In this document: positions 36,147 through 48,699 of the stretch, one piece after another
Position numbering within the stretch: position 1 is the stretch's first letter
How the letters are laid out: each line of letters begins with the position of its first letter
NCBI GenBank assembly: GCA_024364735.1
Contig: JAGFNQ010001195.1
Span: forward strand, 1,094,464 to 1,158,463
DNA length: 64,000 nt
Source of the DNA: Boesenbergia rotunda
Taxonomy: Eukaryota > Streptophyta > Magnoliopsida > Zingiberales > Zingiberaceae
Direction: 5' to 3'
Notes under the pieces: model-generated
Told to the model about the DNA's origin: nothing
Seen by the model: only the letters and a program-made list of their open reading frames with translations
Database searches by the model: none
Program-made: the position numbers and the translations under genes

Positions 36147-37604
36147 ATGGCACTGGAAGCTGCAATCTGCCTTCAAGACCTCTTTGGTTACACCATGAGG
36201 GAGTTGTTCAGCAGTGGAGAGGAGTTCTTGGGCTATGACTTCGGTGGTGGAGCACGGGAAGAAGATGATAAGAGTGGGGTTGTGTTCCTTGGAGGCAATG
36301 CAGGTGGTCAAGGTGGCAGGGGACTAGAACATAATGCGGCTTTGGGCACCTCTTGCTCCTCGATGGTGCAAATTGTTGACAAATTCTCATCGCTGGAGAC
36401 CTATGCCGCTGATGATGCCATTCATGCCAAACCGAGATCCGGTGTAGGCCGGAGAAAGAGACAGCGGTGGAGGAGCCAGAAGAACCAGGAGGAGGTGGAA
36501 AATCAACGGATGAATCACATTGCGGTGGAGCGCAACCGGAGGAAACAGATGAACGAGTACCTGGCTGTGCTCAGGTCACTCATGCCGGACTCCTATGTGC
36601 ACAAGGTTTGCTTCTGTATATCTCTCCTCCTCCTGTTTAATTGAACTGCAAATAGGATTAAAATAATCTCTAATCCCTTCCTCAAAACGCATATTGAGGC
36701 TGGTTTGCCAGGGAGGGCGATAGTAGTTTGTGTTCTTTGATCTCTTACATTGCAAACATTCTTACTGTCATCCATCCGTATACAAAACAAAATCGTGACA
36801 TTCTTATTGTTCATCTGTTAGTAATTAAGGCCAAAGATCTCGTGCATTCTTGCTGTCTCTGAACTGAATTCGTGCACAGTTAGGGAACTTGCTTGCTGCT
36901 GTTACCAACTGTTCATGATAATTGATAGCTAACCCCACATTGACATATGGCACGCACATCTGACGGGCCCTGTGCTTCGCCATAAATTTGCTAACTGTTC
37001 AAGCTTCAAAGCATGTTGAATTCTTCTTGGACAGAGTGATCAAGCATCCGTAATTGGAGGGGCAATAAATTTCGTCAAGGAGCTCGAAAAGCTAGTACAG
37101 ACTCTGGAAGCTCACAAAAGAATCAAGCAGCAGCAAGCTGGTTCTGCTCCCTTTGCTGATCTGTTCACCTTCGCCCAGTGCTCATCCGACTCTTCTCGAC
37201 GCGCAAAGGTCACCAACGATGAGAAACCCAGTGAGACTATGGTGCCTGCGGCAGATATAGAGGTCTCCATGGCGGACAGCCATGCCAACCTCAAGGTCCT
37301 CTCGCCGCGGCGACCAAAGCAGCTGTTGAAGTTGGTGGTAGGATTGCAGAGCCTCAATCTGAGCACGCTTCACCTCAATGTCACTACCATTGATGAGATA
37401 ATCTTTTATTCCTTTAGCCTAAAGGTACAGTTAGGCCTATTGTACTGTTCGGCTACTACTTAGGCTGATATGCAGTTAATGGAGTTACGAATTCTGCAGG
37501 TGGAAAATGAATGCCAATTGACTTCAGTGGACGAGATTGCAACAGCAGTCCATGAACTACTTGGGAAGATTCAAAGGGAGGATGCCTTTGACCGCACCAT
37601 GTAA
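36147..37604 (+). CDS. bHLH transcription factor, subgroup Ia type (bHLH94/96-like), three exons
   Basis: Exons 36147-36605, 37035-37424 and 37500-37604 join to 317 residues in one frame with GT-AG introns. The start MALEAAICLQD resembles the N-terminus of the bHLH94/96 group. The basic region and helix 1 (residues 120-153, RMNHIAVERNRRKQMNEYL) carry His124, Glu128 and Arg132, the E-box/G-box reading residues. The second helix (DQASVIGGAINFVKELEKL) begins in exon 2. The C-terminal third (from DIEVSMADSHANLKVL to the end) is the ACT-like dimerisation region. The family also contains the stomatal factors SPCH, MUTE and FAMA; this protein is closer to the less specialised members, so a nuclear DNA-binding role in development or stress is likely but not specified. 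The first intron is 429 bp, the second 75 bp. No break. Confidence 0.92.
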
Positions 37605-38364
37605 CCGTGTGTTTAGGGAGATTGCAACAGCAGTCCATGACTTCAGTGGACGAATTCTGTAGTAGTTTAGCTCCAAATGCTTGTTCCGGATTCCTGTTTT
37701 GCTGAACTTGTCTGGAACATTTGTCTGTGTAGCCTACTATTTATCCGGAACATTTGGAATGTGAAAAAGGATCTCTTTTGATCAATGTGAAAACTGAGCT
37801 TAAATGTGCTCAATCCAAGAGAAGCATAGGTAAAGCTCTCCGTCAACTGGCACTGTACCTGATGTAAGAGCTCACTAAAACTAAGAGCTAAAGAACAAAA
37901 AAAGAATAGTATGTATAGCCCAAGTAGGAAGCAATTTGAGCACTGTGCAAAAAAGCTACCTTGTATCTTGTTGGGAGTTATCTCAGTGCGCTGATAGGAA
38001 TGAGCAGGGTGGCCAGTTGTGTTGGGTTCCCATAAACGTCGGCTTGAAAGGATGAACATTCTGAGTTACAGGTGTTGTAGAACTCTTTATCTACATACCA
38101 TTGGTCCACATCTTGAGAAGAAGGCCTCTGTCTGGTCTTAGAATTAAGGATTTAAAGGTGAAATACTTGGCGATCGACCATCCCCCTCTCCATGGTCTGG
38201 TAGAACCGTAGAAGGCAGGAAGTCTTTGGTTACAGGATCTCACATTACTATTCCAGGACACTTATTCGCAGTCCCAAACTCAGTCAATCATTTTATTGGC
38301 TAATGAACCAATAATTGAACTTTACAAATCGACCGTACATGCAAGAAAATCTCACAAGTTCCAG

Positions 38365-38366
<2 letters not shown>

Positions 38367-38402
<36 letters not shown>
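38367..38402. repeat. (TA)n microsatellite
   Basis: About 18 uninterrupted TA units. A second TA run lies at 39289-39315. Confidence 0.95.
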
Positions 38403-38404
<2 letters not shown>

Positions 38405-39288
38405 AAATCTCTCATTAGCAGTGAACCTATCTGTAACTGTAAGTCAAGTACTCTGAGCATTTGTCCTGCACATTGGCATCTTTCATGGCCTTGATTCTGC
38501 ATAAACAAGTTGAGTGCTGCAGTGAGTTTAGAATTTGAATTTTTTTATAATTGTAGCAAGTTCTAACTTAAACAAAGTGGCAAATGTGAAAAATAACATT
38601 ACTGAACATAAAAAGACTTTCTACTTCATACTAATACTATCTTTTACTAGAAGAAACAAAAGTTACTAATCATTATTACAATTTTTTAAATATAATATAT
38701 AATATATTAGACGTAGAACTTTTCCATCAGATGCTATTCCTAAATTGGTGCAGAGATTTAAGGAACTTCTGTCTAGAAGTTATTATTATGTAAGTAAACC
38801 TACTGTTAGTTCTCTTCAAGCATTCTAGAGAGATTTATTAAGCCTATATAGTATAGATCACACAAATGGCTAGAATTAGTGCTTCAATATCTGAATTTTA
38901 AACTGTTCAAGGCATTGAAAGTCTTGAAACTGAGAATTCTTATGCTCAGCCCAGTGTGCTGGCAGTTCAAAAGGAATCTCTCACAGGGAGGTCCAGATAA
39001 AAAGACCAAAAACTGATGCGACAATTAAATCTCCAAGATCAGACCAAAAGAAATATTGGATATACCTTTAGTGCATCTGATTGTTTTGAAAGGATCTTTG
39101 GAAGGACATGGTGCCACTTGCAATGAAAAATTCAAAATTAGATTAATGGAATTGTATATAAATATAGACTGAGAAACAAATGGCTATACAGCAGACCCAG
39201 ATAGCTTGGAATTATATTCTATTCGTTGTTATTTGCTAGATTATATACCGAGGAACAAACAAATCAGAATATCCCTCTCTCAAGAGAA

Positions 39289-39315
39289 TATATATATATA
39301 TATATATATATATAT
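39289..39315. repeat. (TA)n microsatellite
   Basis: About 13 uninterrupted TA units in AT-rich DNA shortly before the left LTR of the gypsy derivative. Confidence 0.95.
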
Positions 39316-39488
39316 GGACAGTATTGAACATGTAAAAAAAAAAGGACATAAATCTACATTGAGGATGTAGATATATATAAACGGAGCTGTATTTGCATGA
39401 AATCTAAGATAATCTCCTGTTAGCAATTCATCCTTGTTCTCTTCTTCGGCATACAACATGCAGTGTATCTGATCCCCATAATGGTCCT

Positions 39489-42400
39489 TGATCATGTCGC
39501 GAAGTGGGGGTGGCGATCCGCGGGGTTGAGTGGTCTCCCAGGTGGCACGAGTCAATGAGGTGGCGAAGAGTTGACCGCGCCTCGGCATGGTACTGCAAAA
39601 CAGCGACCGTTAGTAACCCCGCCGGAGATTTTCCCCGGTCAGACACTCCGACGGTCAAGTCAGTATCCGCAGGCATAGTAGTTGAAACTGAATTGAAATG
39701 AGACAAGAGGTATGAGAACTCGCCCGCGTGTACCTGCGGCAGGGGGAGTGCGGAGGTTATATAACCGGGGGAGCTGATAACCCTTGTCCGGCTTGACGAG
39801 ACAAGAGTGTGGTAGCTGTCAGCTCGTAGGGAGCACTTAGGAGCGGCACCGCATGGCGTGGGGTGCTCGAGTAGTACGAGAGTACTGGGTGCGCAGTACG
39901 AAGTACTAGATGGGAAAACTAACCGCTAGAAATGTCAGAGGTGAGTAAGGCGTGCGGAACCCTGTAAGTAGGGTCGTACCCTGGATATAATGATGTAGGG
40001 GGTGTAAGGGCGAGATGGCCCGTGCCCCGAGAGCCGACTGGCGGGTCCGCGTGCTGGGAACCGAGTCGGGTAATGGCCAGCGAGCGTGGGCAACCACGCG
40101 TCCAACTGATAGGATGGAAGTGTAGGGTACGCCCTGGGTCGGGGGTTTACCAAGGGATGTCTGCCTGATTTTGTTAAGTATCCCGTCTATGTGATGTCAT
40201 GAGAGCGTGCATTATCACACACCCGACTGGGGCGTCTGACCTATGTTAGTGATATGAGAGAAGTATCCTAAGGCAATCGCCTTATGATGTAAACATTTAT
40301 ATTAATAAATGATAATTCACTATTTGAGTATACATGTTTTGTGTATTTGATTGGGATCTTAAACTCATCTACTGAATGTCCGCAATACAACTCACAGTAT
40401 AAGAGAATTTGTGATGGGATCACAACTAGTGATTATCTCTAATGTGCAATTGTGAAGTATTGAAATTATCCCTAGTCGATGAATTGATAAAAACGGACAC
40501 TAACAATTCTGTTGAGACTAGCATGGGTTATTCTCTAATCAGCTGATTTTCACTGGCTGGTGACATTGGGATGTCCGGAGATAAACATGGATGCTAGTTA
40601 AGGGAACTAGTTCATTGGAGTGACTAGCTGTAAAACTTCATATGGTTATCTATAAAGATATGTCAATGAAGTTCTTACTGCAGCTTAAGTGCGATGTTCC
40701 TTTGACTTGCGGTGTTCAAGTCATCTTGGTCATGGAGACTTATACTTTAACATCTTAAGCAAGCATCTCCAAGGAGGTGTGGACCCAGGATGATTGGGTA
40801 TAAGCCGAAGTGCCCGAAGATGTTTGAACAGCCTACAAAGGATTCACCACTCCTTGCGAGGAGATGTATACCCAGGCCTATCGTCGGATTGTTACTCAAA
40901 ACCTCTGGCCAGAGTATATCATGTTTAGAGTGCGAGTCTCTTACATGAGAGTAATTAGAAATCCAAAGGACGAGAAAGACACTACTTGGGCTAGGTGTGA
41001 CGTAGTCAGCCTAGTGGGGACTGACACCATAGACCGTGTCCTGAACCAAGTGGGTATAAGGTGGTGAAGGGAATGGGGCACGATTCATTAGAGCTGCTGA
41101 AGGGTTTCAGAATAATTTCTTCTGAGGTCAAACCGTTGATCTTTCGATTAATTGGGGATCATGATGTACTACTAGGTGCCACTCATGATCGTTCTATAAT
41201 TAGTCGATTATAGACGGCCAACATAAATCGAAAGCCTATTTAGTCACACGCACTACGAGTGATCCGAGGGATTTAAAACGAGTTAAAAATTAGATTTTTC
41301 GATCAAGAGAAATAAGTCGAATCTGAGTTAATCAGAGGCGCAATGAAAACTAAAAATGGCTAAGTCTTTTGAAGGCTTTTTGGGCGAATTAAATGAGTTT
41401 AATTCGCGATCGGTTCGGGTCGGTTTTGGCCGGCCAAAGAGGGTGTTAACCCTCCTTGGGTGGCCGGCCATTAAAGGGAATTAAATCAATTTATTTGGTT
41501 TAATTAATAAAATAAATCTAGTGTGATTTGTTTTATAAATTATGGATAAATAAATTTGTATAAAGAAATTTATATAAATAAATTTGTAGAAATTTATTCT
41601 TTTTATGGAAGTTAAAATAATCCATGAATTGGTTTATTTTAATTTTATAAAATCAATTAAGAATTGATTTTTCCATAATAAGAAAGTTTATAAATTTCTT
41701 ATAAAATTTATTCCATAATTTAAAGAGAAGAAAATTTGTTTTATTATAAATTAGTTATAATAAGACTCGGCTTAAACGGAATAATTAATAAGAGAATTTA
41801 TAAGATAAATTTCTTATAACTAATTCCGTTAATTCCGTTAAGAGGGAGACTTAGCAAAGGAGTTGCTACTATATAAAGGAACCAAAGGCAAGCCCTTATT
41901 CCGAATCAACTAATCAAGTTGTGAAGAGCTCTCCCTCTCTCTCTTCTCTTCTCCCTCTTCTCTTCTCCCCACCTAGGGCCGGCGCCCTCTTGGAGTTTTA
42001 GGGCCGGCACCCTCTTGAAGAACTAGGGTCGGCGCAACCCTCTCCTCCCCTTGTGAGTTGCCGTGAGCTTCAACAAGAAGGAGAAACCAAACAAGAAGAA
42101 GAAGAAGCGGATAGCGACTCCTCTCTTCCCGGAATTTAGATTCCGTTTCTTCTTGGTGAGTTTCCTATTTTTCTCTTGTTCTTCTTTGTTGTGCCTATAG
42201 AGAATCTAGTAGTTCTCGTCGGCACAAAACTCGTGACTTTGCGAAGTCATCCCGAAGAGAACTCGGCGTGGACGCGAATAGAGGCGAAGCTTCCAAGGGA
42301 CGCTACGGTTGGATCTCGTCCCTTACTTCGAGTTACGAGAGATATAATGTAAATTAGTTTACTTTTCCGCAAAGTTTTATTTTATGATTATGTCAACACA

Positions 42401-42748
42401 CTATAAGGTTGCATGCTAGATACGAAGTTAAAATAATTTAGGAAATTATTTTATGCAAACTCTTCCGCTGCACGTAAAAATTTAAAATTTTACGAACTCG
42501 TATCCTTGTCGACATGCACCCGGTCCCAACAACCTAGCCCTAGGTTGGGGAGGAACCAAGGAGTGTAGGCAGCTAAGCCTATGCTGGGTAAGATGATCGG
42601 TGGTCTATTCGACGCTGTCCCCAGGGTGCCCCCTGGCTCGGGATCTTACCCGGGGATTCTGTCGCTTATCTGTTAGTTAAACCTTCCTGGCGCCAGGCTG
42701 GCTGGCGGGCCCGGCCTATGCACCTACCCGTAGGCAAGGCCGGGATTA
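39489..42748 (-). repeat. 3' LTR of the gypsy derivative, split by a nested insertion
   Basis: The segments 39489-40243 and 42537-42748 together match the right LTR (51097-52062) in order and length (967 vs 966 bp). A TTATATAA box near 39757, read on the minus strand, fits a promoter. The end next to the interior reads GGGATTA instead of GGGATCA, a one-base change. Confidence 0.85.
40244..42531 (+). mobile_element. Solo LTR, 2288 bp, nested, TSD ACCTA
   Basis: Starts TGTTAGTGATATGAG, ends CGGTCCCAACA. The 5-bp ACCTA is duplicated exactly on both sides (40239-40243, 42532-42536), and removing the insertion restores the match to the other LTR. A TATA box (CTATATAAAGG, about 41869) followed by a CT-rich leader-like stretch (41930-41970) shows the U3-R order on the plus strand. 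The end TATCCTTGTCGACATGCACC just before the terminus resembles U5 of plant copia LTRs. No internal genes, so a solo LTR. Confidence 0.9.
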
Positions 42749-43332
42749 TAAGCGTCCCCCTCGAGTCTAGTCAAAGGAGGCGGTGAGTCCGACTGACTGG
42801 ACCATCGCCCGTGGAAGTAAGCCTGGCACACCGGGAAGGCCTAGCCCCTTCTCAGAACCCCTTGGCCGACTTGTCGGGGCTTAGGGATCCCGGTCGGCCG
42901 GTGATGTCATGTCATTTGTCCTTTTGCCTTTTACTGCTCGGCATCTCTGAGCAGGTTGAGATCTCGGTCCTTAATTCTTTCAACTGGGGATTGCTCCACG
43001 TGTCTCTTTCCCATTCCTCGTTCAATCGTCGAGGTACTTACCGTTCATTCCTCGAAGGACGAGGTTGGGCGCGAGGCGCTTCGTTTCCTGGGCCCCTCTG
43101 GGCCTGATCAGGCTGTTATTATTGCCCACCGTCTCTGTCGTGGCCCACCATCAGGCGGCTCTGGTGACCTGTGTAACTGAATAAATTCTTACTTTTACCA
43201 CCGCCTTCTCACCTTTCACCTCGGTGTACCGCCTTCCTTCCTCCGGCTAGGGTTGCAGCGACGCCTTCAGGCTCGATTTTTCCCTCTGGCGACCTTTTCA
43301 CGAGTTGGGATTCTTCCCCTTCTCTGTTCAGC

Positions 43333-45183
43333 ATGGCCTCTTCGTCCAGCGACCCCCATCCATGGTATGTCACGGCGAGGTCTGTTCTCAACGGCAGTGA
43401 TCATGATGCCCTCAAGACAGAGTTTCACATTCCGCCCGACCATGACGTCCTGTTGCCTTCCCCTTCTGATCACCCTGCCAAACCCCCGAAGCACTACATC
43501 ACTATCTCGCGGGATCACCTGCAGGCGGGGTTGCGTTTTCCGATCCACCCTTTCATTGCCTTAGTATGTCGCTACCTCCACTTCAATCTGTCTCAACTGA
43601 CCCCCAACTCCATCCGCCTTCTTTGCGGGTCAGCTATTATTTTTCTATTGTATCATCTTCCCCTTTAAGCCGAACTTTTTCACCACTTTTTCTATCTGAA
43701 GAAACAAGAATGGGGCGAGTTTTTCTTCCAACCTCGCCCCGGGACTTCCTTCCTCTCTCCGCTTCCTTCCGCCAGAGGGGTTGGAAGGAGAAGTTCTTTT
43801 TTATTCGCCCTATGACCTTCCCGACCTGGCTAGTTAACTTCCAACGAGATTTTCCTCAAATGTCTCCTCATTACACGGATCCTCAGAAATTCCCCGCCTT
43901 TGAGCGTGCCCTCTCCAAATCCGGGGGCCGCCATTTCCCAGTCGGGCCACTCTTGGTCGAGAACATTCTGTCTGCGTTTGGCCTTAGCCCGACGCTATTC
44001 ATTCGACCCGCCTCCTTGGGTAAGCAATTCTTCCCTCTTTCCTGCCCCTTACTGTTTCTTGATCTTTGCTTACTTGTCAGTCGAGATCATGTACCCGGCC
44101 GCTCCTGAGAAGGGTTACGGGTTGGGAATCACTGAGGAGATGGAGACGCTCCTTCGAATGGTGATAAAAGAGCAGCAGGCGCACGTCGCAGAGCGGCGGG
44201 CCGTGCAAGGATTACGCACAGAACTGCTGGCCGAGCAGGAGGTTACTCCATCCGGCTCTCAGTCTCCTGCCTCCTCTTCTGAAGAGGGGAAAACTCCCCA
44301 GTCGGGCTCAGAGGATACCCGGCCTCTGAGTCGTTCATTGCGCCGCCCCGGGGCGATGAATCCGCATCTGCCTCGGCCGACCCCTTGGAGGCTTCTTCCG
44401 GTTGGCCTAGTAAAAGGAAGAGGGGCAAAGGGCCGATTGCCGATCTCCCCGCACTGCCCCCCTCCTCCTCCTTTAGTGCTGCCATTGGAGTCAGCTGTGC
44501 TCCCTCCGAGGGAGGTGCCCCCGCCTCAACAGGACGGACCCTCCGACGAAGGCCTGCTGCACATGTTGCCACCCTCTCTATCTGATTGGCTTCTTAGTAT
44601 GACAGTACCGAGTGGCACTGCCTCCATACGGTCGCGAGACATCCGGCTGTATGGTATAGTAGCAGACAGGCTCATGGGCGTCTTACGGGCTAGTGGCTCG
44701 GTCAGTCCCAGCGCCTGGGCGGACGACTTTATGGCCACAACCACGCAGGTATGTGCTTATGGGTTGGTGTGCGTCTTATTCTTCCCAGTATCCAACGTGT
44801 CACCAAGTTTCTTTTGTTGCAGGCTTGGGCCCAAAGCTACAGCATGTGTGTGTCCATGCTGAATCATGCCAAGGCCCGCTATCATGCCGAGCGGTGCATG
44901 GAGGACCTCGAGGCTCGGCTCAAACACACCGAGTTGACTTCCGATGATGACTCGTTGAACAGCCTGAGGGCGGAGGTCATCATTCTCCAGGATTTACTGC
45001 GCCAAACTTAGGAGGAGCTAGAGACTACCAAAGCGCAGGTTGTCTCGGCCGACTCAGAAGTGGTCCGGGCGCAGGAGCAAGTGGCCAAGGCTGAGCAAGC
45101 TCAGCTTCATGATCGCAAGCGGAAGGATGGGCTTCTAAAGGATCTTCTGCGGACCAGGACCAACCTTTCGCTGGGCCGCTGAG
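43333..45183 (+). pseudogene. Antisense ORF of the gypsy derivative, copy 1 (PF04195-type, coiled coil)
   Basis: MASSSSDPHPWYVTARSVL begins at 43333. The segments HYITISRDHLQAGLRFPIHP and ALVCRYLHFNLSQLTPNSIR match the 'putative gypsy type transposon' family (PF04195), a domain also found in plant mobile-domain proteins. Frameshifts follow: KPNFFTTFFYLKKQEWGEFF and RGWKEKFFFIRPMTFP lie in different frames. Later parts are a Pro/Ser-rich linker (44240-44560) and a charged helical segment (HAERCMEDLEARLKHTELTS, 44880-45180), with a TAG at 45009-45011. The copy runs into the N gap. The ORF is opposite to the LTR direction. Its function in the element is unknown. Confidence 0.65.
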
Positions 45184-45195
45184 GAGATTCCGCTT

Positions 45196-45220
45196 NNNNN
45201 NNNNNNNNNNNNNNNNNNNN
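45196..45220. other. Assembly gap (25 N)
   Basis: Twenty-five N separate GC-rich antisense-ORF sequence on the left from AT-richer sequence on the right (45221-45720). The change of composition across the gap suggests that the two sides may not be contiguous or that repeat sequence was collapsed here. Confidence 0.99.
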
Positions 45221-46778
45221 CATTGGGTTGTCCTGAATTGAATTTTCAATATTACAACTAGGTTCAAGAAGCTAGTATTTGGTTTAGTCGAAACTGTCAA
45301 AATCTGTTTTGCTTCATTTGTTTTGCATTAGTATTGCCTTTAGTGGAACTTTCCAAGTTGAACATAAGCTGTAGTGAACTCTTGCATTTTGAATCAATTT
45401 AATTCCAAATTTTGCAACATTGCATTGGTTGATCTAATTGTCCCTTGGTTGAACCATTTAGTGCCAACTTCTTGTTTAGTGCCTTAGTTTAAGGTTATTT
45501 ACTTTTTCATTGCGATTTCATCTCTGCATTGTAACCCAAAATCCAATTACTTATGTGAAACCCAAAAACACAAACGACACCTAAATACAAGCGCGAATCA
45601 AACAATGTCAACTAGCCCCGAGAAAAATACGACCTGTGGCCCCTATATTACATTTTCATACTTTTGATTGTAAAAGGGTTTCCAGTTATTCATTTATAAA
45701 TTCTAAATTTGAGGCCCACTTTTGTGACACATAGTTTGGGCCCGTCAGACATGTGCAAGGACCTTCCTGACGTGACCGACCAACCCTTCAAGTGAGGGTA
45801 GACCCTCTTATCTTCCTTTTCTTGTAAACAAGGGGCCTCCGACCCCGATTTTGTAATGCACCTTTTTGTTTGAATACGGCTCTCCCTTTTTGCTTACTTG
45901 AGCAAGTGTGGCTGTGTTCTTTTTTGATCGTGAGGTATCAGAGTATCTGCGCGGGTGAGCCGGACACAAAGTCGACCGACTAGCCCAATCCCTGCCTTCC
46001 TCTAGCCCAGTCGCAGGATGGATGGCAATCCCAAGCGCTGGTCTGCGGGGGTCGTTGGTCTTTGCGGGGGTATGCGTGAGACCCCGGTTCGTGTCTTTGC
46101 GCGAGGTCCTGGTTGCTTGATCAGGACATATTGCGGATATATACCTTATTGCGTCCGACCGAGGGACCAGCGGGAGCCGGCCCGGGTGGGATTTGGCCTC
46201 TTGGCCGAGTGGGATCCGGGGAGCGTGGACCGCCATGCGTCCGACCGGGACTCGGGCCAAGGGATCAGCGAGAGCTGGCCATTGGGATTTGGCTTCTTGG
46301 CCGAGTGGGACCCGGGGAGCGTGGGCCGCCACGCGTCCGACCAGGACTCGGGCCAAGAGATCAGCGGGAGCTGGCCCGTGGGATTGGGGATTAATCTAAC
46401 TTGCCATTATTTCGAGTCCCTGGGTTGACAACTTATCTATCTTTCTTCTTGCCTTCGAAGCACCTTAAGTGTTTAGGGCCACGTGTCCTGCGTTCAGTGG
46501 CTTTCCAGGTGCCAAACTGTTATCCGCCTGCTTTGATTGCCTTGGGCAGTGAAACGTCTGCTTGCTGGCCCCCATTGTTGTCTTACCCCGCCTCCTTGCT
46601 TAGTCATAGGGTTGGCCATTATTCATGACCCTTCTACCAACGGCTGCGATTAATTACTGTTTCCTATATAGCCTTCAGCGACTACCTCCTTCGCCGCCTC
46701 TGTTTTCTCTTCACTTTCAGTCACCTTCCTCCCTTTTCCTCCAACCGTCTTCTCCAGTGTCCCGGTGCCCTTTCCAGG
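45221..46778. other. Interior of gypsy derivative without clear ORF; 96-bp duplication
   Basis: The part 45221-45720 is AT-richer and unassigned. At 46203-46390 a 96-bp unit is duplicated (GGCCGAGTGGGA at 46203 and 46299) and already contains the GGGAGCGTGG...CGCCACGCGTCCGACC phrase of the later arrays. No convincing coding sequence. Confidence 0.5.
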
Positions 46779-48235
46779 ATGTTGCGTGGCTTTCTGGCAG
46801 CGGTGGCCACAGAGAGGGAGGCTGCTTTTGAGGCGTCGATGGCAGCTATGCTCTCAGAGCCTATCCCCGTCTCCCCCGATAATGCTACATCGGCTACTCC
46901 AGCGTCTCCCTCCCCGGTGCTAAGTCCTACCGCCGCTTCGTCTGCAAATAAGGGCAAGGAGTTAGAGGAGGAGGCGCTGGACTCAGACGTTGATGCTTTG
47001 GCCTCAGATCCTTCCCCCTGGAGTCTGGTCGCCGGCAGAGCCAGCCACCCGACCGCTCACCTCCCTTTGGAACCATGACCGCTTTCCCTCGGAAAACCCC
47101 CTCTCCTTCTCTTGTGACAAGCCTGCCTGCCTCGCAGGTGACTGTGCCTGTCGTTCCTACTTCTTCTGCGGCAGGAGAGACCCCACCATTGTCGCCTTTG
47201 ACTCAGGCCGTTTCTTCGAGCAGTCAAACGGGCGAACCTCGTCCTTCCCCTCTGCTAAGGGTTCCTGCTTCCCTGGTATCTGCGCCGCCCGTCCCTACTT
47301 CTGCTTCGGGGGCGGTTCGGCCAGTAATCTCTTCTGTCTCGGTCGGCTCGTCTGGCATGCCATCTGCTGTCCCTCTTCCTTCTCTTCCCGAGGGACCACG
47401 GGTCCTTGCCCGATACATCTCATCCTGCCCTCGCGAGCAGATCCTCGCGCCGCTTACGAGATTCCGAACTCTGAGCTGATAGGATCTGCTCGAGTAGCTC
47501 ATCTGTATGCCCCCTGAGCGACCACCTGTATCAGGGTCTGCGGTCCTTTGATCGTCAAGACCCTATTGCCAGAGTCAATAGCCTCGTTGCGGATGCTTGT
47601 CAGGTACGTTTTTTTTATGTCTCTTGCTTAGTTGCTTCCTGGCTAATTCTTCGCTTTCTTTGCAGTTAACTGGTGCCTTATACGAGATGGGTGTTTCCTT
47701 CAACGCGCAGACTCGATCCCTCCGTCGGTCAGAATCCCGGAGGGAGGCGTTGGAAGCTCAGCTTCGCTGTACGCAGCCTCAGCCAGGTGAAGAGGCCTGG
47801 AATGCGCTGCGATCCGAGAATGCAGCCCTTCAGGGGCATGTCGTTCACGCCGAAGCGCAGCTTCAGGATCATCTGGCAGAGCTAAGCGCGGCTCGGGCCT
47901 CTGATGCCCAGCTGCGTCAACAGATTGCTCACCTGGAGCGAAGTTAGCGTCAAGCTCAGACTCGGGAACTTCAGGCACGCTCGGAGTTGGCCAAGGCCCA
48001 GGCGGATGTCCTGGACGCCAGCCAGTTGGCTACTGCACTGCTTTCAAATCTGAATGCTAAGGAAGAGGAGCTAGCGGCCTGCCAAAGCGACCTCTTACGG
48101 ATGCGCGAGCGTCACGAGGCCCGGAAAGCTATGGCGCAGGCGGCCCGCGAGGAGCGTGAGAAGGCGCCGGGTGGGGCCCATCGTAGTCTTTTATGCCTAA
48201 ACCGTAGTTGCATGTTGCCCCTTTTTGTTATCTAA
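46779..48235 (+). pseudogene. Antisense ORF of the gypsy derivative, copy 2 (low-complexity linker and coiled coil)
   Basis: MLRGFLAAVATEREAAFEAS (46779) leads into a Pro/Ser/Ala-rich acidic linker. After several frame changes, a long coiled coil starts near 47650 (RREALEAQLRCTQPQPGEEA, SENAALQGHVVHAEAQLQDH) and is interrupted by one TAG at 47945-47947. It then continues (ARSELAKAQADVLDASQLAT, KEEELAACQSDLLRMRERHE) to about 48170. It resembles the C-terminal half of the first antisense ORF copy. AG-like acceptors before the coiled-coil exon suggest it was spliced. Function unknown. Confidence 0.55.
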
Positions 48236-48699
48236 TGTAGGCGGGGGTCGAATTGCTTATTATGAATGCTATTCCCCCTTTCCATTGTCTCCGTTCTCAT
48301 GTACTTATGCCCCGAGTGTCTGGTGATAGAGCGTAAGCGATCCGAATGGTGGCAGGTACGGCCGTCCACCCCTTATCGGGGAGGGGGCGCCCACTATGCC
48401 AGGATCGTTGTGTACCGTCCAATCGGGCCCTTAGGCACAGGCGGTGTTCCCTTAGTGCCCCCAACTCGGGCAATTCCTAAGGTAATCCTAAGTTCGAGGT
48501 AGTCCCTTGGACCAGTCAAGAGTAGGACGGGGCACGCTTGATCAGGCGATTGTAGTTGCGAGGACCTAGCTACCCCCAGCCCACCCGCGGGCTTGAGGTG
48601 AGGCGTCTGGTTGAGGTGATGCCCCCGAATTAAGGACCGTGCCAGGAGCTGGTCCCCCTTTCACCGAGTCAGTGGGGTGAGTATGAGAATGCCCGATTG

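Larger units (their letters stand above)
37605..39488. other. Downstream of the bHLH gene: no further gene, microsatellites
   Basis: Immediately after the stop, a 23-bp piece of the last exon is repeated (37618-37640). The rest is AT-rich DNA with two TA microsatellites and no coding signal. Confidence 0.55.

Noticed and set aside
43333..45180. Antisense ORF read as a host plant mobile-domain gene
   Set aside because: It lies between matched LTRs, contains frameshifts and ends in a coiled coil typical of retroelement-borne copies, so a host gene is unlikely.
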